Counted from the stretch's first letter, positions 47,191-56,468 are shown. The stretch: 64,000 nucleotides of DNA from Pseudomonadota bacterium (GCA_023405815.1 JAEXXM010000039.1:41719-105718), one strand, 5' to 3'. Program-made: numbers and translations. Notes: generated by a model not told the origin, from the sequence alone.

Positions 47191-48066
47191 ATGGAAAGTG
47201 TCGTCGTCACGGGGGTATCGACCGGCATCGGCAGGGCCGCGGCGCGGGCAATGCTCGAGCGCGGGTTCCGGGTCTTCGGCAGCGTGCGCAAGGAGAGCGA
47301 TGCCAAGGTCCTGTCGACAGAACTCGGCGCCCATTTCGTTCCCCTGCATTTCGACATTACCGACGAGGACGCGGTAAGAAAGGCGGCCGATGCAGTCGGC
47401 GCCGCACTCGGCGAACGAACTTTGGCAGGTCTGGTCAACAACGCCGGCATCGCCGTGCCTGGTCCGCTGCTTGAGCTATCGGCCGCCGACCTGCGGCGTC
47501 AGTTGGAGGTGAACGTTGTCGGGCCGATGGTCGTCACGCGGGCGTTCGCACCCTATCTGGGTGGCGATCCAAACCGTGTCGGAAAGCGGGGCAGAATCAT
47601 CATGGTATCGTCCGTCGCGGGGCGAACGGCGGCGCCTTTCAACGGACCGTACTCGGCCTCGAAGTTCGCTCTCGAGGGCTTGTCGGAGAGCCTGCGCCGC
47701 GAGCTGATGCTGCTCGGCATCGATGTGATCGTCATTGCGCCGGGTGCCGTGGTGACGCCGATCTGGGATAAGGCAGAAGCCGTCGACATGACGCGGTTTT
47801 CCGCATCTCCCTTCGCGGGGCCGCTGGCAACGTTCCGGGATTACATGCTTACCCAAGGGCGGCAGGGCCTCCCGGCGGAGAGATTGGGTGAAGCCATCGC
47901 GGACGCGCTCTCGCTCAAGAGGCCGAAGGCGCGCTATACGATTGCGCCCAATCCGCTGGAGTACCGGCTGATGTCGTCGCTGCCAAAGCGATGGGTGGAC
48001 CGCATGTTGGCGCGCAAGCTCGGTCTCCTGCCGCAATGCGGTGGCAAAGACGATGCGAGCAGCTAG
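47191..48066 (+). CDS. short-chain dehydrogenase/reductase
   Basis: The 291-residue protein has a classical SDR core: TGVSTGIG (7-14), NNAG (83-86), Ser140/Ser141 in MVSSVAG, and YSASK with Tyr154 and Lys158. The C-terminal 90 residues, longer than the minimal SDR, contain LPAERLGEAIADAL and a basic helix. The long form resembles retinol-dehydrogenase-like SDRs; the substrate is unknown. Its stop overlaps the stop of the convergent hydrolase by 4 nt. Confidence 0.88.
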   Translation: MESVVVTGVSTGIGRAAARAMLERGFRVFGSVRKESDAKVLSTELGAHFVPLHFDITDEDAVRKAADAVGAALGERTLAGLVNNAGIAVPGPLLELSAADLRRQLEVNVVGPMVVTRAFAPYLGGDPNRVGKRGRIIMVSSVAGRTAAPFNGPYSASKFALEGLSESLRRELMLLGIDVIVIAPGAVVTPIWDKAEAVDMTRFSASPFAGPLATFRDYMLTQGRQGLPAERLGEAIADALSLKRPKARYTIAPNPLEYRLMSSLPKRWVDRMLARKLGLLPQCGGKDDASS

Positions 48067-48938
48067 GCGACGCCGTGGGACTTGAACCAGGCGAGCATGC
48101 GGGCCCAGCCGTCCCGGGCTGGATCTGGTCGGTAGCTCGGGCGGTAATCGGCGTTGAATGCGTGCGGGGTATCGGGATAGACGACGATTTCGCATGTCTT
48201 GCCAGCAACTTTGCAGGCTTCGCGCATGCGATCCACCGTCTCGACAGGAATGCCCTGATCGGCGGCGCCGTAGAGGCCCAGCACCGGCGCCTTCAACTCA
48301 CCAACGACATCAATGGGATGACGCGGCGTGTTGGGTGAAGCGTCGCCCACGAGCTTGCCGTACCAAGCTACTCCGGCCTTGAGCGTGCTGGAGTGGGCTG
48401 CGTAGAGCCAGACGATGCGTCCGCCCCAGCAAAAGCCGGTGATCCCAAGCCTGTCCGTGTCGGCGCGGCCGGTGGACTTGGCGTAGGCGACGGTTGCGTC
48501 GAGATCGCTCATTACTTGGGCGTCCGGCACCTTGGAGACGACCTTCGAGATGATCTCCTTAAAGTCCGTAATGCCGGCCACGCTGCCCTGGCGGAAATAG
48601 AGCTCGGGCGCGATGGCGAAATAGCCCTCCTTGGCCAGCCGGCGGCAGAGATCGCGGATGTGCTCGTGCACGCCGAAGATCTCCTGCACGACGATGATCG
48701 TCGGGAAGGTGCCAGCCGTGGCGGGCATGGCGCGGTAGGCCGGCAGCTCGCCATCCTTGGTGGGGATGGCGACCACGCCTGCCTCGAGCCCTTCCGTGCT
48801 GGTGTGGATGACGGTCTCGGCGGCGATAGGCTGAACGGCGGCGGCGAAGCCGACTGCCAGGCTCGCCCTGAGCATTTCCCGGCGGTCGACGTCGGTTCGG
48901 GGACCGAGGCTGCGACGATCGTCCTCGAAGCCATCCAT
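48063..48938 (-). CDS. dienelactone hydrolase family protein
   Basis: The ATG at 48938 follows AGGAGTACCCGC and gives 291 residues. RREMLRASLAVGFAAAV at about 24-40 looks like a twin-arginine-type signal, so the enzyme is probably exported. The mature part has the dienelactone hydrolase signature IVVQEIFGVHEHIRD, the nucleophile elbow GFCWGG (Cys), the Asp in YGAADQGIP and the His in DTPHAF. The natural ester or lactone substrate is not known. Confidence 0.88.
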   Translation of the reverse strand: MDGFEDDRRSLGPRTDVDRREMLRASLAVGFAAAVQPIAAETVIHTSTEGLEAGVVAIPTKDGELPAYRAMPATAGTFPTIIVVQEIFGVHEHIRDLCRRLAKEGYFAIAPELYFRQGSVAGITDFKEIISKVVSKVPDAQVMSDLDATVAYAKSTGRADTDRLGITGFCWGGRIVWLYAAHSSTLKAGVAWYGKLVGDASPNTPRHPIDVVGELKAPVLGLYGAADQGIPVETVDRMREACKVAGKTCEIVVYPDTPHAFNADYRPSYRPDPARDGWARMLAWFKSHGVA

Positions 48939-49090
48939 GCGGGTACTCCTCAGAGCGTTGCTACGGCAAGCTTCAACCGACATTCAGGACCTGGACGTAG
49001 AATGCAAATCCCATTTTTGCCGCGCTTGGGGCGGATGCTTGGCGCGGGGAACACTTCATACTCGGAGCGGTTATCGGCCAGCAGGAGAGC

Positions 49091-50188
49091 ATGGCGAGCA
49101 TTGCGTCTGTCGACAGATCGCTGAGCCGCATATCCTCGTGGATGTCGTACGTGGCATTCGCAGGCATGGTTACGCTCGCATTTCTGCCGGCGCGCAGTGT
49201 GCCGACGAATATGACCACCAAGGCGGGGCCAGCCGCCGCCTCGGCAAAAGGCACCTCGGCCGATCAGGCAGCGAAGGTTGCGGCCGTGCATCCCGCGCCA
49301 TCTGCTCCGACTTCGAGCGCCGCACCAACGCCTGCACCCAATAGCACGGCTCCGGCTCCGCCGCCCGATGTGTGGACGCCAGAGGAGCTTGCTGCGGGGC
49401 TGCGCAAGTGCGTGCAGCTTCTGGCACCCGCTGCCGCGAACATCGAGCTCGAAGAACCAATGAAGCATGGCCAGTGCGGAACGCCGGCGCCGCTGGTGCT
49501 GCGCAGCGTCGGGGCCGTCGACAAGGTCGAGTTCACGCCCGCGCCGACGATGAACTGCCGGCTCGCCGCATCGTTGGCCGAGTGGGTGGAAAAGGTGCTG
49601 CAGCCCGCCGCCCAGCAGGCGCTGGGCTCGCGGATCAAGCGCATCGTCGGCTCCTCGTCCTATTCGTGCCGCAACATCTACAACAACCCGAAGCTGTCGC
49701 TGAGCGAGCATGCGACGGGGAACGCGATCGACATTGCCGGTTTCGTCACCGTCGACGGGCGCACGATCTCGGTCGCCAAGGGGTGGGGGCCGACCGAGCG
49801 CGATATCGAGACGGCCAAGAAGAAGGCCGCGGAGAGAGCGCTCGCCAAGGCCGGGGCAAAGACCAAGGAGATGAGCTCCGAATCTCCGGCTCCGGCTTCG
49901 ACGCCGCCGATCGACGCGGCGGGGAAGAAGGCCCAGCCGAACGACAAAGGGCAGGTCGTCAAGACCAATTTCAAGCGCGATGAGGCCAAACCGGACGCCG
50001 CTGCAGTGCCTGAAACGGTGCCCCTATCCCCGGCAACGACCAAGGAAGCGGCCTTCCTCAAGCGGCTGCACGGCGGCTCCTGTACGTTGTTCGCGACGGT
50101 GCTCGGCCCGGAGGCCAACGAAGCCCATCGCGACCACTTCCATCTTGACATGAAAGTGCGCACGAGCAGCGCCAGCGTGTGCCACTGA
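49091..50188 (+). CDS. extensin-like secreted protein with LAS-type metal motif
   Basis: The ATG after AGGAGAGC gives 365 residues. An N-terminal hydrophobic segment at about 18-35 is followed by an Ala/Pro-rich linker and the extensin-like C-terminal domain (PF06904 type). Two motifs look like the zinc site of LAS peptidases: SEHATGNAID and, at the C-terminus, HRDHFHLD. CRNIYNN and ending VCH supply Cys pairs. Between the motifs lies a Lys/Ala/Pro-rich insert of about 85 residues. A role in peptidoglycan turnover is inferred. Confidence 0.83.
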   Translation: MASIASVDRSLSRISSWMSYVAFAGMVTLAFLPARSVPTNMTTKAGPAAASAKGTSADQAAKVAAVHPAPSAPTSSAAPTPAPNSTAPAPPPDVWTPEELAAGLRKCVQLLAPAAANIELEEPMKHGQCGTPAPLVLRSVGAVDKVEFTPAPTMNCRLAASLAEWVEKVLQPAAQQALGSRIKRIVGSSSYSCRNIYNNPKLSLSEHATGNAIDIAGFVTVDGRTISVAKGWGPTERDIETAKKKAAERALAKAGAKTKEMSSESPAPASTPPIDAAGKKAQPNDKGQVVKTNFKRDEAKPDAAAVPETVPLSPATTKEAAFLKRLHGGSCTLFATVLGPEANEAHRDHFHLDMKVRTSSASVCH

Positions 50189-50267
50189 GGCCCCACTTTC
50201 AGGCCGAATTGGCCCTTTGCGCCAGCGCCATTGACGGACCGTCGGCCGGATGGTGTACCAAGGGCCG

Positions 50268-50858
50268 ATGGAACAAGTCGCCACCTCACGTGCCATGCCC
50301 ATGAGCCTGCCGAACGTGCTTACGTACGTTCGCATTGCGGCAGTGCCGGCCCTCGTAGCCTGCCTGTTCTTTCTCAAGGGCGACGTGGCGCGCTGGTCGG
50401 CGTTCTCGCTGTTCGTCTTCGCCAGCGTCACCGACTGGCTCGACGGCTATCTCGCCCGCATCTGGGAGCAGCAATCGACGCTCGGGCGGATGCTCGATCC
50501 GATCGCCGACAAGCTCCTCGTGGGCGCCGTGCTGATGATGCTGGTGCACGACAACACGATCGGCGGCTGGGCGATCTGGGCGGCGATCATCATACTTTGC
50601 CGCGAGATCCTCGTCTCGGGATTGCGCGAGTTCCTGGCCGAGCTGAACGTGAAGATCCATGTCACCCAGCTCGCCAAGTGGAAGACGACGATGCAGATGA
50701 TCGCGCTCGCGGTTCTGCTCGCGGGACCGGCGGCGGAGAAGGTCGTGCCGGGCATCATGACCGGCGGCCTCGTCATCCTTTGGATCGCGGCGCTGCTGAC
50801 GCTGTGGACCGGGTACGACTATCTCAAGGCCGGCATCGTGCATGCCATGGAGCGGTAG
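50268..50858 (+). CDS. pgsA: CDP-diacylglycerol-glycerol-3-phosphate 3-phosphatidyltransferase
   Basis: PgsA makes phosphatidylglycerol phosphate in the inner membrane. The product (196 residues from 50268; in-frame ATGs at 50250 and 50301 also exist) has the CDP-alcohol phosphotransferase motif D-G-x2-A-R-x8-G-x3-D-x3-D in LDGYLARIWEQQSTLGRM followed by LDPIADK. About five to six membrane helices are visible. It is followed by moaD at 22 nt. Confidence 0.94.
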   Translation: MEQVATSRAMPMSLPNVLTYVRIAAVPALVACLFFLKGDVARWSAFSLFVFASVTDWLDGYLARIWEQQSTLGRMLDPIADKLLVGAVLMMLVHDNTIGGWAIWAAIIILCREILVSGLREFLAELNVKIHVTQLAKWKTTMQMIALAVLLAGPAAEKVVPGIMTGGLVILWIAALLTLWTGYDYLKAGIVHAMER

Positions 50859-50880
50859 GCTCCGGACTGGTGAGGATCAC

Positions 50881-51156
50881 ATGAGCACAGACGCGACACG
50901 CCGCGTGCGGCTGCTCTATTTCGCCTGGGTGCGCGAGAAGATCGGGCTTGCGTCCGAGGACGTCGAGCTTCCCGTGGGCGTCGATACCGTCGAGAGCCTC
51001 GTTGCGTGGCTGAAGCAGCGTGGTCCCCAGTACGACGATGCGTTTGCGCGTCCGCAGGTGGTGCGCGCGGCACTCGACAAAGTGCACGTGAAGCCGACAA
51101 CGGCGCTTGGCGCTGTGCGCGAGATCGCATTCTTCCCGCCCGTCACCGGAGGCTGA
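50881..51156 (+). CDS. moaD: molybdopterin synthase small subunit MoaD
   Basis: MoaD carries sulfur as a C-terminal thiocarboxylate for molybdopterin synthesis. The 91-residue protein has the ubiquitin-like fold (VRLLYFAWVREKIGL, VESLVAWLKQRG) and the required C-terminal Gly-Gly in FFPPVTGG. An in-frame start at 50842 overlaps pgsA. moaE starts directly after it. Confidence 0.95.
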   Translation: MSTDATRRVRLLYFAWVREKIGLASEDVELPVGVDTVESLVAWLKQRGPQYDDAFARPQVVRAALDKVHVKPTTALGAVREIAFFPPVTGG

Positions 51157-51157
51157 G

Positions 51158-51607
51158 GTGGTCGTTCGTGTCCAGAGCGAAGATTTCGACGTCGGCGCAG
51201 AGATGGAGAGGCTCACCGGCAGCCGCAGCGACATCGGCGCAGTCGTCACCTTCACGGGCAAGGTGCGCGGCGACGACGACGGGCGGCAGATCACCTCGCT
51301 TACGCTCGAGCACTATCCGGAGATGACGGAAGCGGAGATGGCGCGCATCGAGGCCGAAGCGATGGTGCGCTGGCCGCTGCAGGCAGTGCTCGTCGTGCAC
51401 CGCATCGGGGAACTCAAGGCGGGCGACAATATCGTACTCGTCATCACGGCTTCGGCACACCGCCAGGCGGCGCTCGACGCTGCCGGATTCCTCATGGACT
51501 ACCTCAAGACCCGGGCGCCGTTCTGGAAAAAGGAAACGACCCCGGAAGGCGAAAGCTGGGTCGAAGCGCGCGCCGCCGATGACGATGCGGCGGACCGCTG
51601 GCGCTAG
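51158..51607 (+). CDS. moaE: molybdopterin synthase catalytic subunit MoaE
   Basis: MoaE with MoaD converts cyclic pyranopterin phosphate to molybdopterin. From the GTG at 51158, with GGAGG 5 nt upstream inside the end of moaD, it has 149 residues: GAVVTFTGKVRGDD, LEHYPEMTEAEM, VVHRIGELKAGDNIVLV and the active-site KTRAPFWKKE. The GGAGG of its ribosome site is part of the moaD Gly-Gly codons. The formate dehydrogenase at 27-32 kb is a likely user of the cofactor. Confidence 0.95.
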   Translation: MVVRVQSEDFDVGAEMERLTGSRSDIGAVVTFTGKVRGDDDGRQITSLTLEHYPEMTEAEMARIEAEAMVRWPLQAVLVVHRIGELKAGDNIVLVITASAHRQAALDAAGFLMDYLKTRAPFWKKETTPEGESWVEARAADDDAADRWR

Positions 51608-51648
51608 TCCGTTTTCACGTTAGGCACTGATTTGCATCATCAACTTCG

Positions 51649-51664
51649 TTAGCGAAGTCTTAAG
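51649..51664 (+). promoter_or_regulatory. possible CtrA box upstream of the amidase gene
   Basis: TTAG-CGAAGTC-TTAA matches the CtrA consensus TTAA-N7-TTAA at 7 of 8 positions, 120 nt upstream of the start at 51784. It overlaps a small hairpin (ACTTCG-TTAG-CGAAGT), and GGGTT/AACCC repeats flank it. Confidence 0.4.
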
Positions 51665-51783
51665 GGTTGATGAGCGATAACCCTAACAATGCCTGAAGGC
51701 GGACTGCAAAACGCCATCATCTCAGGCAACCTTGACCGTCCTTGCCACTTGAATTTGTTCCGCGTAGACGGGGGTCAGACGTC

Positions 51784-53103
51784 ATGGTTCACGGCAATCC
51801 GTGGCGCATAGGCCGCGGGATACTCATTGCGTTTACCTTACTCTGCGCGCCGCAAACGCTGCAGGCGCAAAGCCTTTTGGATGCGGCCGAGAGCATCTTC
51901 GGCGGATCGTCCGGCAAGACCGCGCAGGCTCCCTCGTCGACGGCACTCAACCTCAATCAGCGCACGCGCTTCGTCATTGGCCTACCGAAGACAACCGAAT
52001 TCGAGGTCTTCTCGCTGTCGAACCCGAACCGGGTCGTGGTCCAGGTAGCGGAAACGAAGCTGCGCCTGCCGGAGCAACCAAAGGCGGCACCGGTCGGGCT
52101 GATCAAGTCGTTCCAGGCGGGGCTCGCCGGAAGCGACCGCTCGCGCATCATCATCTACGTCACCAAGCCAGTCATCGTTCAGGGAGCGCGCATCGAGAAG
52201 GCGAAGGACGGCCGCAACCAGCACCTGGTGGTCGAGATATCGCCTTTCGTGCCTATGACGGCGAGCATCGAGAAGCCGCAGAAGCAGAAGGCGGCCATGT
52301 CACCGCCGCCGTTCGCTCTCGGCGCCGCCGGGCTGCAGCCGCCGCTTCCGCGGCCCGCCACGCCGCCGGACGTTCTGGCGCAGCGCGCATTCAAGCCGAT
52401 CATCGTCATCGATCCAGGCCACGGGGGGCATGACTCCGGCGCGATGAAGAATGGCGCCGTCGAGAAGGAGATCACCCTCGCCTTCAGCAAGATCCTCGCC
52501 AAGAAGCTTACCGAGACGGGCCGGTACAAGGTGCTGCTGACGCGCGAGGAAGACGTCTTCATTCCGCTTGGTGAGCGCGTCGAGTTCGGCGAGAAGAACA
52601 AGGCGAACCTGTTCATCGCGGTGCACTGCGACTACGCGGATACCGGCAGCACAGCCAGCGGCGCGACCATCTACTCGCTGCGCGATTCGGTTGCCGACAG
52701 CCTGCGACGCTCAACGCGCGGCAATGTGCTGTCGAAGTCCGAAGTCGAGAAGGTCAAGGAGACGAGCGGCAACGAGGACGTAGGCCTCGTGAAGAACATT
52801 CTCGCCGACCTCGCCGCGCGCGAGGTCGATGCCACACACGACCGGACCGGCGTCTTCGCGAAGACAGTTATCGAGACCATGGGTGCCAGCACGGCGATGC
52901 GCAACAAGCCGGACCAGCAGGCGGGTTTCCGCGTGCTGAAGACGGCGCAGTTCCCTTCGGTGCTCATCGAGCTTGCCTACGTCACCAACAAGCAGGATGC
53001 GGCAAACCTGCAGTCGGATGCGTGGCGGGACAAGGTCTCCGGCTCGATCATGGAGGCGATCGAGAACTACTTCTCGAACCAGGTAGCACAGTTGCCGTTG
53101 TAA
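51784..53103 (+). CDS. amiC: N-acetylmuramoyl-L-alanine amidase (AmiC type)
   Basis: The enzyme cleaves the amide between MurNAc and L-Ala in septal peptidoglycan. The ATG at 51784 follows GGGGGTCAGACGTC and gives 439 residues: a signal peptide ending near TLQAQ, an AMIN-like beta domain (about 55-160) that directs AmiC-type enzymes to division sites, a Pro-rich linker, and an Amidase_3 domain with DPGHGG (His213), GAVEKEITLAF (Glu), AVHCDYA (His281) and VLIELAYVTN (Glu). A strong terminator follows. Confidence 0.94.
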   Translation: MVHGNPWRIGRGILIAFTLLCAPQTLQAQSLLDAAESIFGGSSGKTAQAPSSTALNLNQRTRFVIGLPKTTEFEVFSLSNPNRVVVQVAETKLRLPEQPKAAPVGLIKSFQAGLAGSDRSRIIIYVTKPVIVQGARIEKAKDGRNQHLVVEISPFVPMTASIEKPQKQKAAMSPPPFALGAAGLQPPLPRPATPPDVLAQRAFKPIIVIDPGHGGHDSGAMKNGAVEKEITLAFSKILAKKLTETGRYKVLLTREEDVFIPLGERVEFGEKNKANLFIAVHCDYADTGSTASGATIYSLRDSVADSLRRSTRGNVLSKSEVEKVKETSGNEDVGLVKNILADLAAREVDATHDRTGVFAKTVIETMGASTAMRNKPDQQAGFRVLKTAQFPSVLIELAYVTNKQDAANLQSDAWRDKVSGSIMEAIENYFSNQVAQLPL

Positions 53104-53144
53104 CCAGCCCGCGCCAATAATCACCGAGGCCATAAAACTATGAA

Positions 53145-53175
53145 GGGCCGGTCCTGAGGACCGGCCCTGTTCTTG
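53145..53175 (+). terminator. Rho-independent terminator after amiC
   Basis: GGGCCGGTCC-TGA-GGACCGGCCC is a perfect 10-bp stem followed by TGTTCTTGT. Confidence 0.85.
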
Positions 53176-53864
53176 TGGCCAGGTTGGATTCGCACTCCCT
53201 CCCCGGCTAAGCCCCCGTCAAGTCATACTCGGAGGACGCATCTGTTTTTGGCGCCAGAGCAGGATCCGATACCATTCCAATTCAAGCCGAAGCGAATGAG
53301 CGACGCGCGAAGAAGATACGGCGTGTGGGACCTTCGAAGGATGAAGGCGCTTCAGCATTTTCCACTCCATCTTCCAGTGTATGCCGCAGCCTCTGGCGTC
53401 GAGCATGTGCCGTGCGTGAGCCCACCGGCCCGGAAGGGCGCGGTCGCTGAACGGCGGCAGTCGGCGTTTGCGGGAGATTGCGGCGGTCGCGGACAGGGTT
53501 CGGCAGAGGCCGACGATCAGATCCGGCAGATGCTCCCTGGGGCGGCCCTATCCATGCCCGCCACGCATCCATCCGGCCAATAGCGCCAGTGGTTCGACAG
53601 TTCTGGCTCAGAGACAACAAGGGCAGTTGGCCCTCCTTCTCTGACGCGCACTCAGCAAGCTCCGAGCGGAGTTGCGAGAGGGTCGGCCCCTCAATCGTGA
53701 GAGTAAGCGATTCGTCCGGTTATCCGAGGGGTGCGGCGCAGCAAATTAATGTTGCATGCGCGGCGTGGTTGCAGGGAACGGGCAAAAGTGGCTTTGGGGG
53801 CCAGCGATCGCCGCTTTCTGCGTCATACTGGCAAGAGAACGAGTCGCTGCCCGCGAGGAAACCG
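53176..53864. other. 690-nt region without a recognised gene
   Basis: Open frames occur on both strands but none has a domain, signal peptide or coding-like composition that I can support. An in-frame extension of the next gene reaches back to 53478 without features. No tRNA or known small RNA is visible; the end must hold the promoter for 53865. Confidence 0.5.
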
Positions 53865-55145
53865 ATGCGCATTGCTCCGTTCGCTCTCTTTGCTCTGCTT
53901 CTCGCCTCGCCCGCTTGGGCATGCGGTGAACCGGCGGTGATCGGAGGAAACTTCCAGACAGGGGCGAACGGCTGGGGGGAGCCCGACTCCCAGTTCGGCG
54001 TCAGCGGCGCGGAGGCGACATTCACTGCGGAAGTCGGGACGCAGACGGCGCGGTGGAATGCAGGCAAGGCGCTGACCAACCTTGATGCGTGTGTCACGAT
54101 CGCGATGCCGGCGAATACCGAGGATGCGGCGCGCGGCTACGCTGGCCTTCTGTTCTGGGTCATCGACAAGGACAACTTCCATCAGGCGGTGATCTCGCGG
54201 AACGGCATGGTGACCATCGCGCGCAAGGCGGGTGGCCGCATTTTGCCGGTAGCCCCCATCGGCTGGCTGCAGACGAGCGCGCTGAAGCTCGGTCCCGACG
54301 CAAAGAATACGCTCCGCGTGACGCTTGAAGGTGAGAACGTCATCCTGCGCATCAACGATACAGAGGTGGCGCGCTTTCGCGGGCAGGCGCCCGAGGCGCC
54401 GAGCTACGTTGGCCTGGTCGCATCCTCGGCTCCGGCCGCGGTCGATACCTGGCGCATGACGGATTTCAAGGTTGCCGAGGTGGCTGCTCCCGCGGCTGCG
54501 AGCACGCCGCCCCCGCCCGGGAATGCAACGGGCGATGAGACCGGCACAATCAGCGAGGCGCAGGCTGCCAAGTGCGGCACCGGCCGCGTGCTGTTCGAGG
54601 ACAAGCTCACCGACCACGATCCCATGTGGGGCAGCAAGGGCGCCGAGGTCACCATTGGAGGCGGACAAGCCGAGTTCGATCCGGCGCCCGGATCCTCTAC
54701 GCTGCGCTGGAACCGCGCGTTCGTTTTCGGAGATCTCGATGCATGCGCGACGGTGCAGCTCGGCAAGCCGACCGTCAATCCGACGGCCAGCTATGCCGGC
54801 CTGCTGTTCTGGGTGCAGGACAGCCGCAACTACCATCAGGTGGTCGTCGCGCCCAACGGCTACTTCACCGTGGCGCGCGTCGTCGACGGCAAGGTGGTCG
54901 CCAAGAGGCCCATCGGGTGGACGAAGGTGGGGGCCATCAAGACCGGTGCCAAGGAGCGCAACACACTGCGCGTGGCGGTGAAGGGCCCGGAAGTGCAGGT
55001 CTCGATCAACGGTCAGCAGGTCGGAAGCTTTCGCGGCGAGCCTCCGCCGGGCCCGAGCTACTTCGGCATGCTGGCTGCATCGGCCGACAGCAAGGCTGGC
55101 GATACCTGGTCGATCAGCGACCTCAAAGTGACGGCGCCGCAGTAG
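53865..55145 (+). CDS. secreted protein with two tandem similar domains
   Basis: The ATG at 53865, after GAGGAAACCG, gives 426 residues with a signal peptide ending ASPAWA. The mature protein has two similar halves. Each has a Cys near its start, a W-A/N-G strand, YAGLLFWV, D-x3-(F/Y)-HQ-V and, after it, IGW, KN-or-RNTLRV, S/L-R/S-IN, FRG and a closing DTW-x4-DLKV. The second half starts at about residue 225. The pattern resembles concanavalin-like LamG/DUF1080-type beta sandwiches. The linker (PAAASTPPPPGNATG) is low complexity. Carbohydrate binding is a guess. Confidence 0.72.
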   Translation: MRIAPFALFALLLASPAWACGEPAVIGGNFQTGANGWGEPDSQFGVSGAEATFTAEVGTQTARWNAGKALTNLDACVTIAMPANTEDAARGYAGLLFWVIDKDNFHQAVISRNGMVTIARKAGGRILPVAPIGWLQTSALKLGPDAKNTLRVTLEGENVILRINDTEVARFRGQAPEAPSYVGLVASSAPAAVDTWRMTDFKVAEVAAPAAASTPPPPGNATGDETGTISEAQAAKCGTGRVLFEDKLTDHDPMWGSKGAEVTIGGGQAEFDPAPGSSTLRWNRAFVFGDLDACATVQLGKPTVNPTASYAGLLFWVQDSRNYHQVVVAPNGYFTVARVVDGKVVAKRPIGWTKVGAIKTGAKERNTLRVAVKGPEVQVSINGQQVGSFRGEPPPGPSYFGMLAASADSKAGDTWSISDLKVTAPQ

Positions 55146-55177
55146 CAGCGCCGTCTGATTTGTTGGCGTGATCCGCG

Positions 55178-56077
55178 TTAAAGGGCGCGCTCGGCCTCAT
55201 CGGCCAAGGCGGCCGACTGAACCGCCTTCTGCACCTTCTCGAATGCGCGCACCTCGATCTGGCGGATGCGCTCGCGCGACACGCCGAACTCGCTCGACAG
55301 ATCCTCGAGCGTCGCCGGCTGCTCGGAAAGGCGGCGAGCCTCGAAGATGCGGCGCTCGCGATCATTGAGCGTCGCCATCGCGTTGGTCAGGTAGCTCTTG
55401 CGCTGATCGAACTCCTGCTCCTCGCCGAGCACCTCTTCCTGCGTGGGGGCGTCATCGGCCAGCCAATCCTGCCACTCGCCGGCTTCCGCATCGTTGCGCA
55501 CGGGGGCGTTCAACGAGGCGTCGCCGCCGAGCCGCCGGTTCATCGATACGACGTCGGCTTCGCTGACGCCGAACTTGTGGGCGATGGTCTTCACCTGATC
55601 GGGGCGCAGATCACCCTCGTCTAGCGCCTGCAGCTGGCTCTTGGCGCGCCGCAGATTGAAGAACAGCTTCTTCTGCGCCGCCGTGGTGCCCATCTTCACG
55701 AGGCTCCAGGAACGCAGGATGTACTCCTGGATCGAGGCGCGGATCCACCACATCGCGTATGTCGCGAGGCGGAATCCCTTGTCCGGGTCGAAACGCTTCA
55801 CGGCCTGCATGAGGCCGACGTTGCCTTCGGAGATGACCTCGCCGATGGGCAGGCCATAGCCGCGATAGCCCATGGCAATGCGCGCCACGAGACGCAGATG
55901 CGAGGTGACGAGCTTCTCCGCGGCGTCCTGATCGCTATGCTCCTGCCAGCGCTTGGCGAGCATGAACTCCTCGCCCGGCTCGAGCATGGGGAACTTGCGG
56001 ATCTCCTCCAGATAGCGGCTGAGACCGAGCGAGCCTTGCGCAATCGTCGGAAGTTTCGAGGTGGTCGTCGTTGCCAT
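55178..56077 (-). CDS. rpoH: RNA polymerase heat-shock sigma factor RpoH
   Basis: RpoH directs transcription of heat-shock genes. From the ATG at 56077 it has 299 residues: region 1.2 (LSRYLEEIRKFPMLEPGEEF), region 2 (ISEGNVGLMQAVKRFDPDKG, FRLATYAMWWIRASIQEYIL), the RpoH box QKKLFFNLRRAK and region 4 (LSSEFGVSRERIRQIEVRAF). The QKKLFFNLR form identifies RpoH rather than RpoD. Hyphomicrobiales often have a second rpoH elsewhere. An upstream in-frame start adds 25 basic residues. Confidence 0.96.
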   Translation of the reverse strand: MATTTTSKLPTIAQGSLGLSRYLEEIRKFPMLEPGEEFMLAKRWQEHSDQDAAEKLVTSHLRLVARIAMGYRGYGLPIGEVISEGNVGLMQAVKRFDPDKGFRLATYAMWWIRASIQEYILRSWSLVKMGTTAAQKKLFFNLRRAKSQLQALDEGDLRPDQVKTIAHKFGVSEADVVSMNRRLGGDASLNAPVRNDAEAGEWQDWLADDAPTQEEVLGEEQEFDQRKSYLTNAMATLNDRERRIFEARRLSEQPATLEDLSSEFGVSRERIRQIEVRAFEKVQKAVQSAALADEAERAL

Positions 56078-56468
56078 TCTCACTATCGCCGCCCAGTGCC
56101 TGCAGGCGGTCCCTCTACCAGCATACGCGGCTTGCCGCGCGGGGCATTTCAACCTTCTGTGCCCCTTGAAACCTAAACGCTCAGCACCCCAGATTCCCGT
56201 CGAGAGGCTGGTGCCCCAGGATACTAGCCATTCAAACGGAGTATACGTACGCGAGGGCTACATAGTTGCACTTCACCTATGTCGCACCCGCAAAGCAGTG
56301 TTGTGCTCAAAAGCGCTCACATCGTCGTGTGCGCTGCGATTTTGTTTTGCCAGTTTGCCAAAAAGCCGCTGCAACACTAGTCGACGCCGGGCTAACGGGC
56401 CCTTTGACGCCCTATACAAACGGCTGACGGGGCTAATGGATGCTTTGTCCGAGGGCGCCGATTTTGGG
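56078..56468. other. 391-nt region upstream of rpoH and downstream of rluD
   Basis: The stretch should contain the rpoH promoter. It is AT-richer than its neighbours near 56220-56370. I cannot identify a sigma site or an RNA thermometer with confidence, and no gene is supported. Confidence 0.45.

Noticed and set aside
53173..53583. Possible gene in the gap after amiC
   Set aside because: The translation lacks a domain or a plausible ribosome site and overlaps the terminator region.
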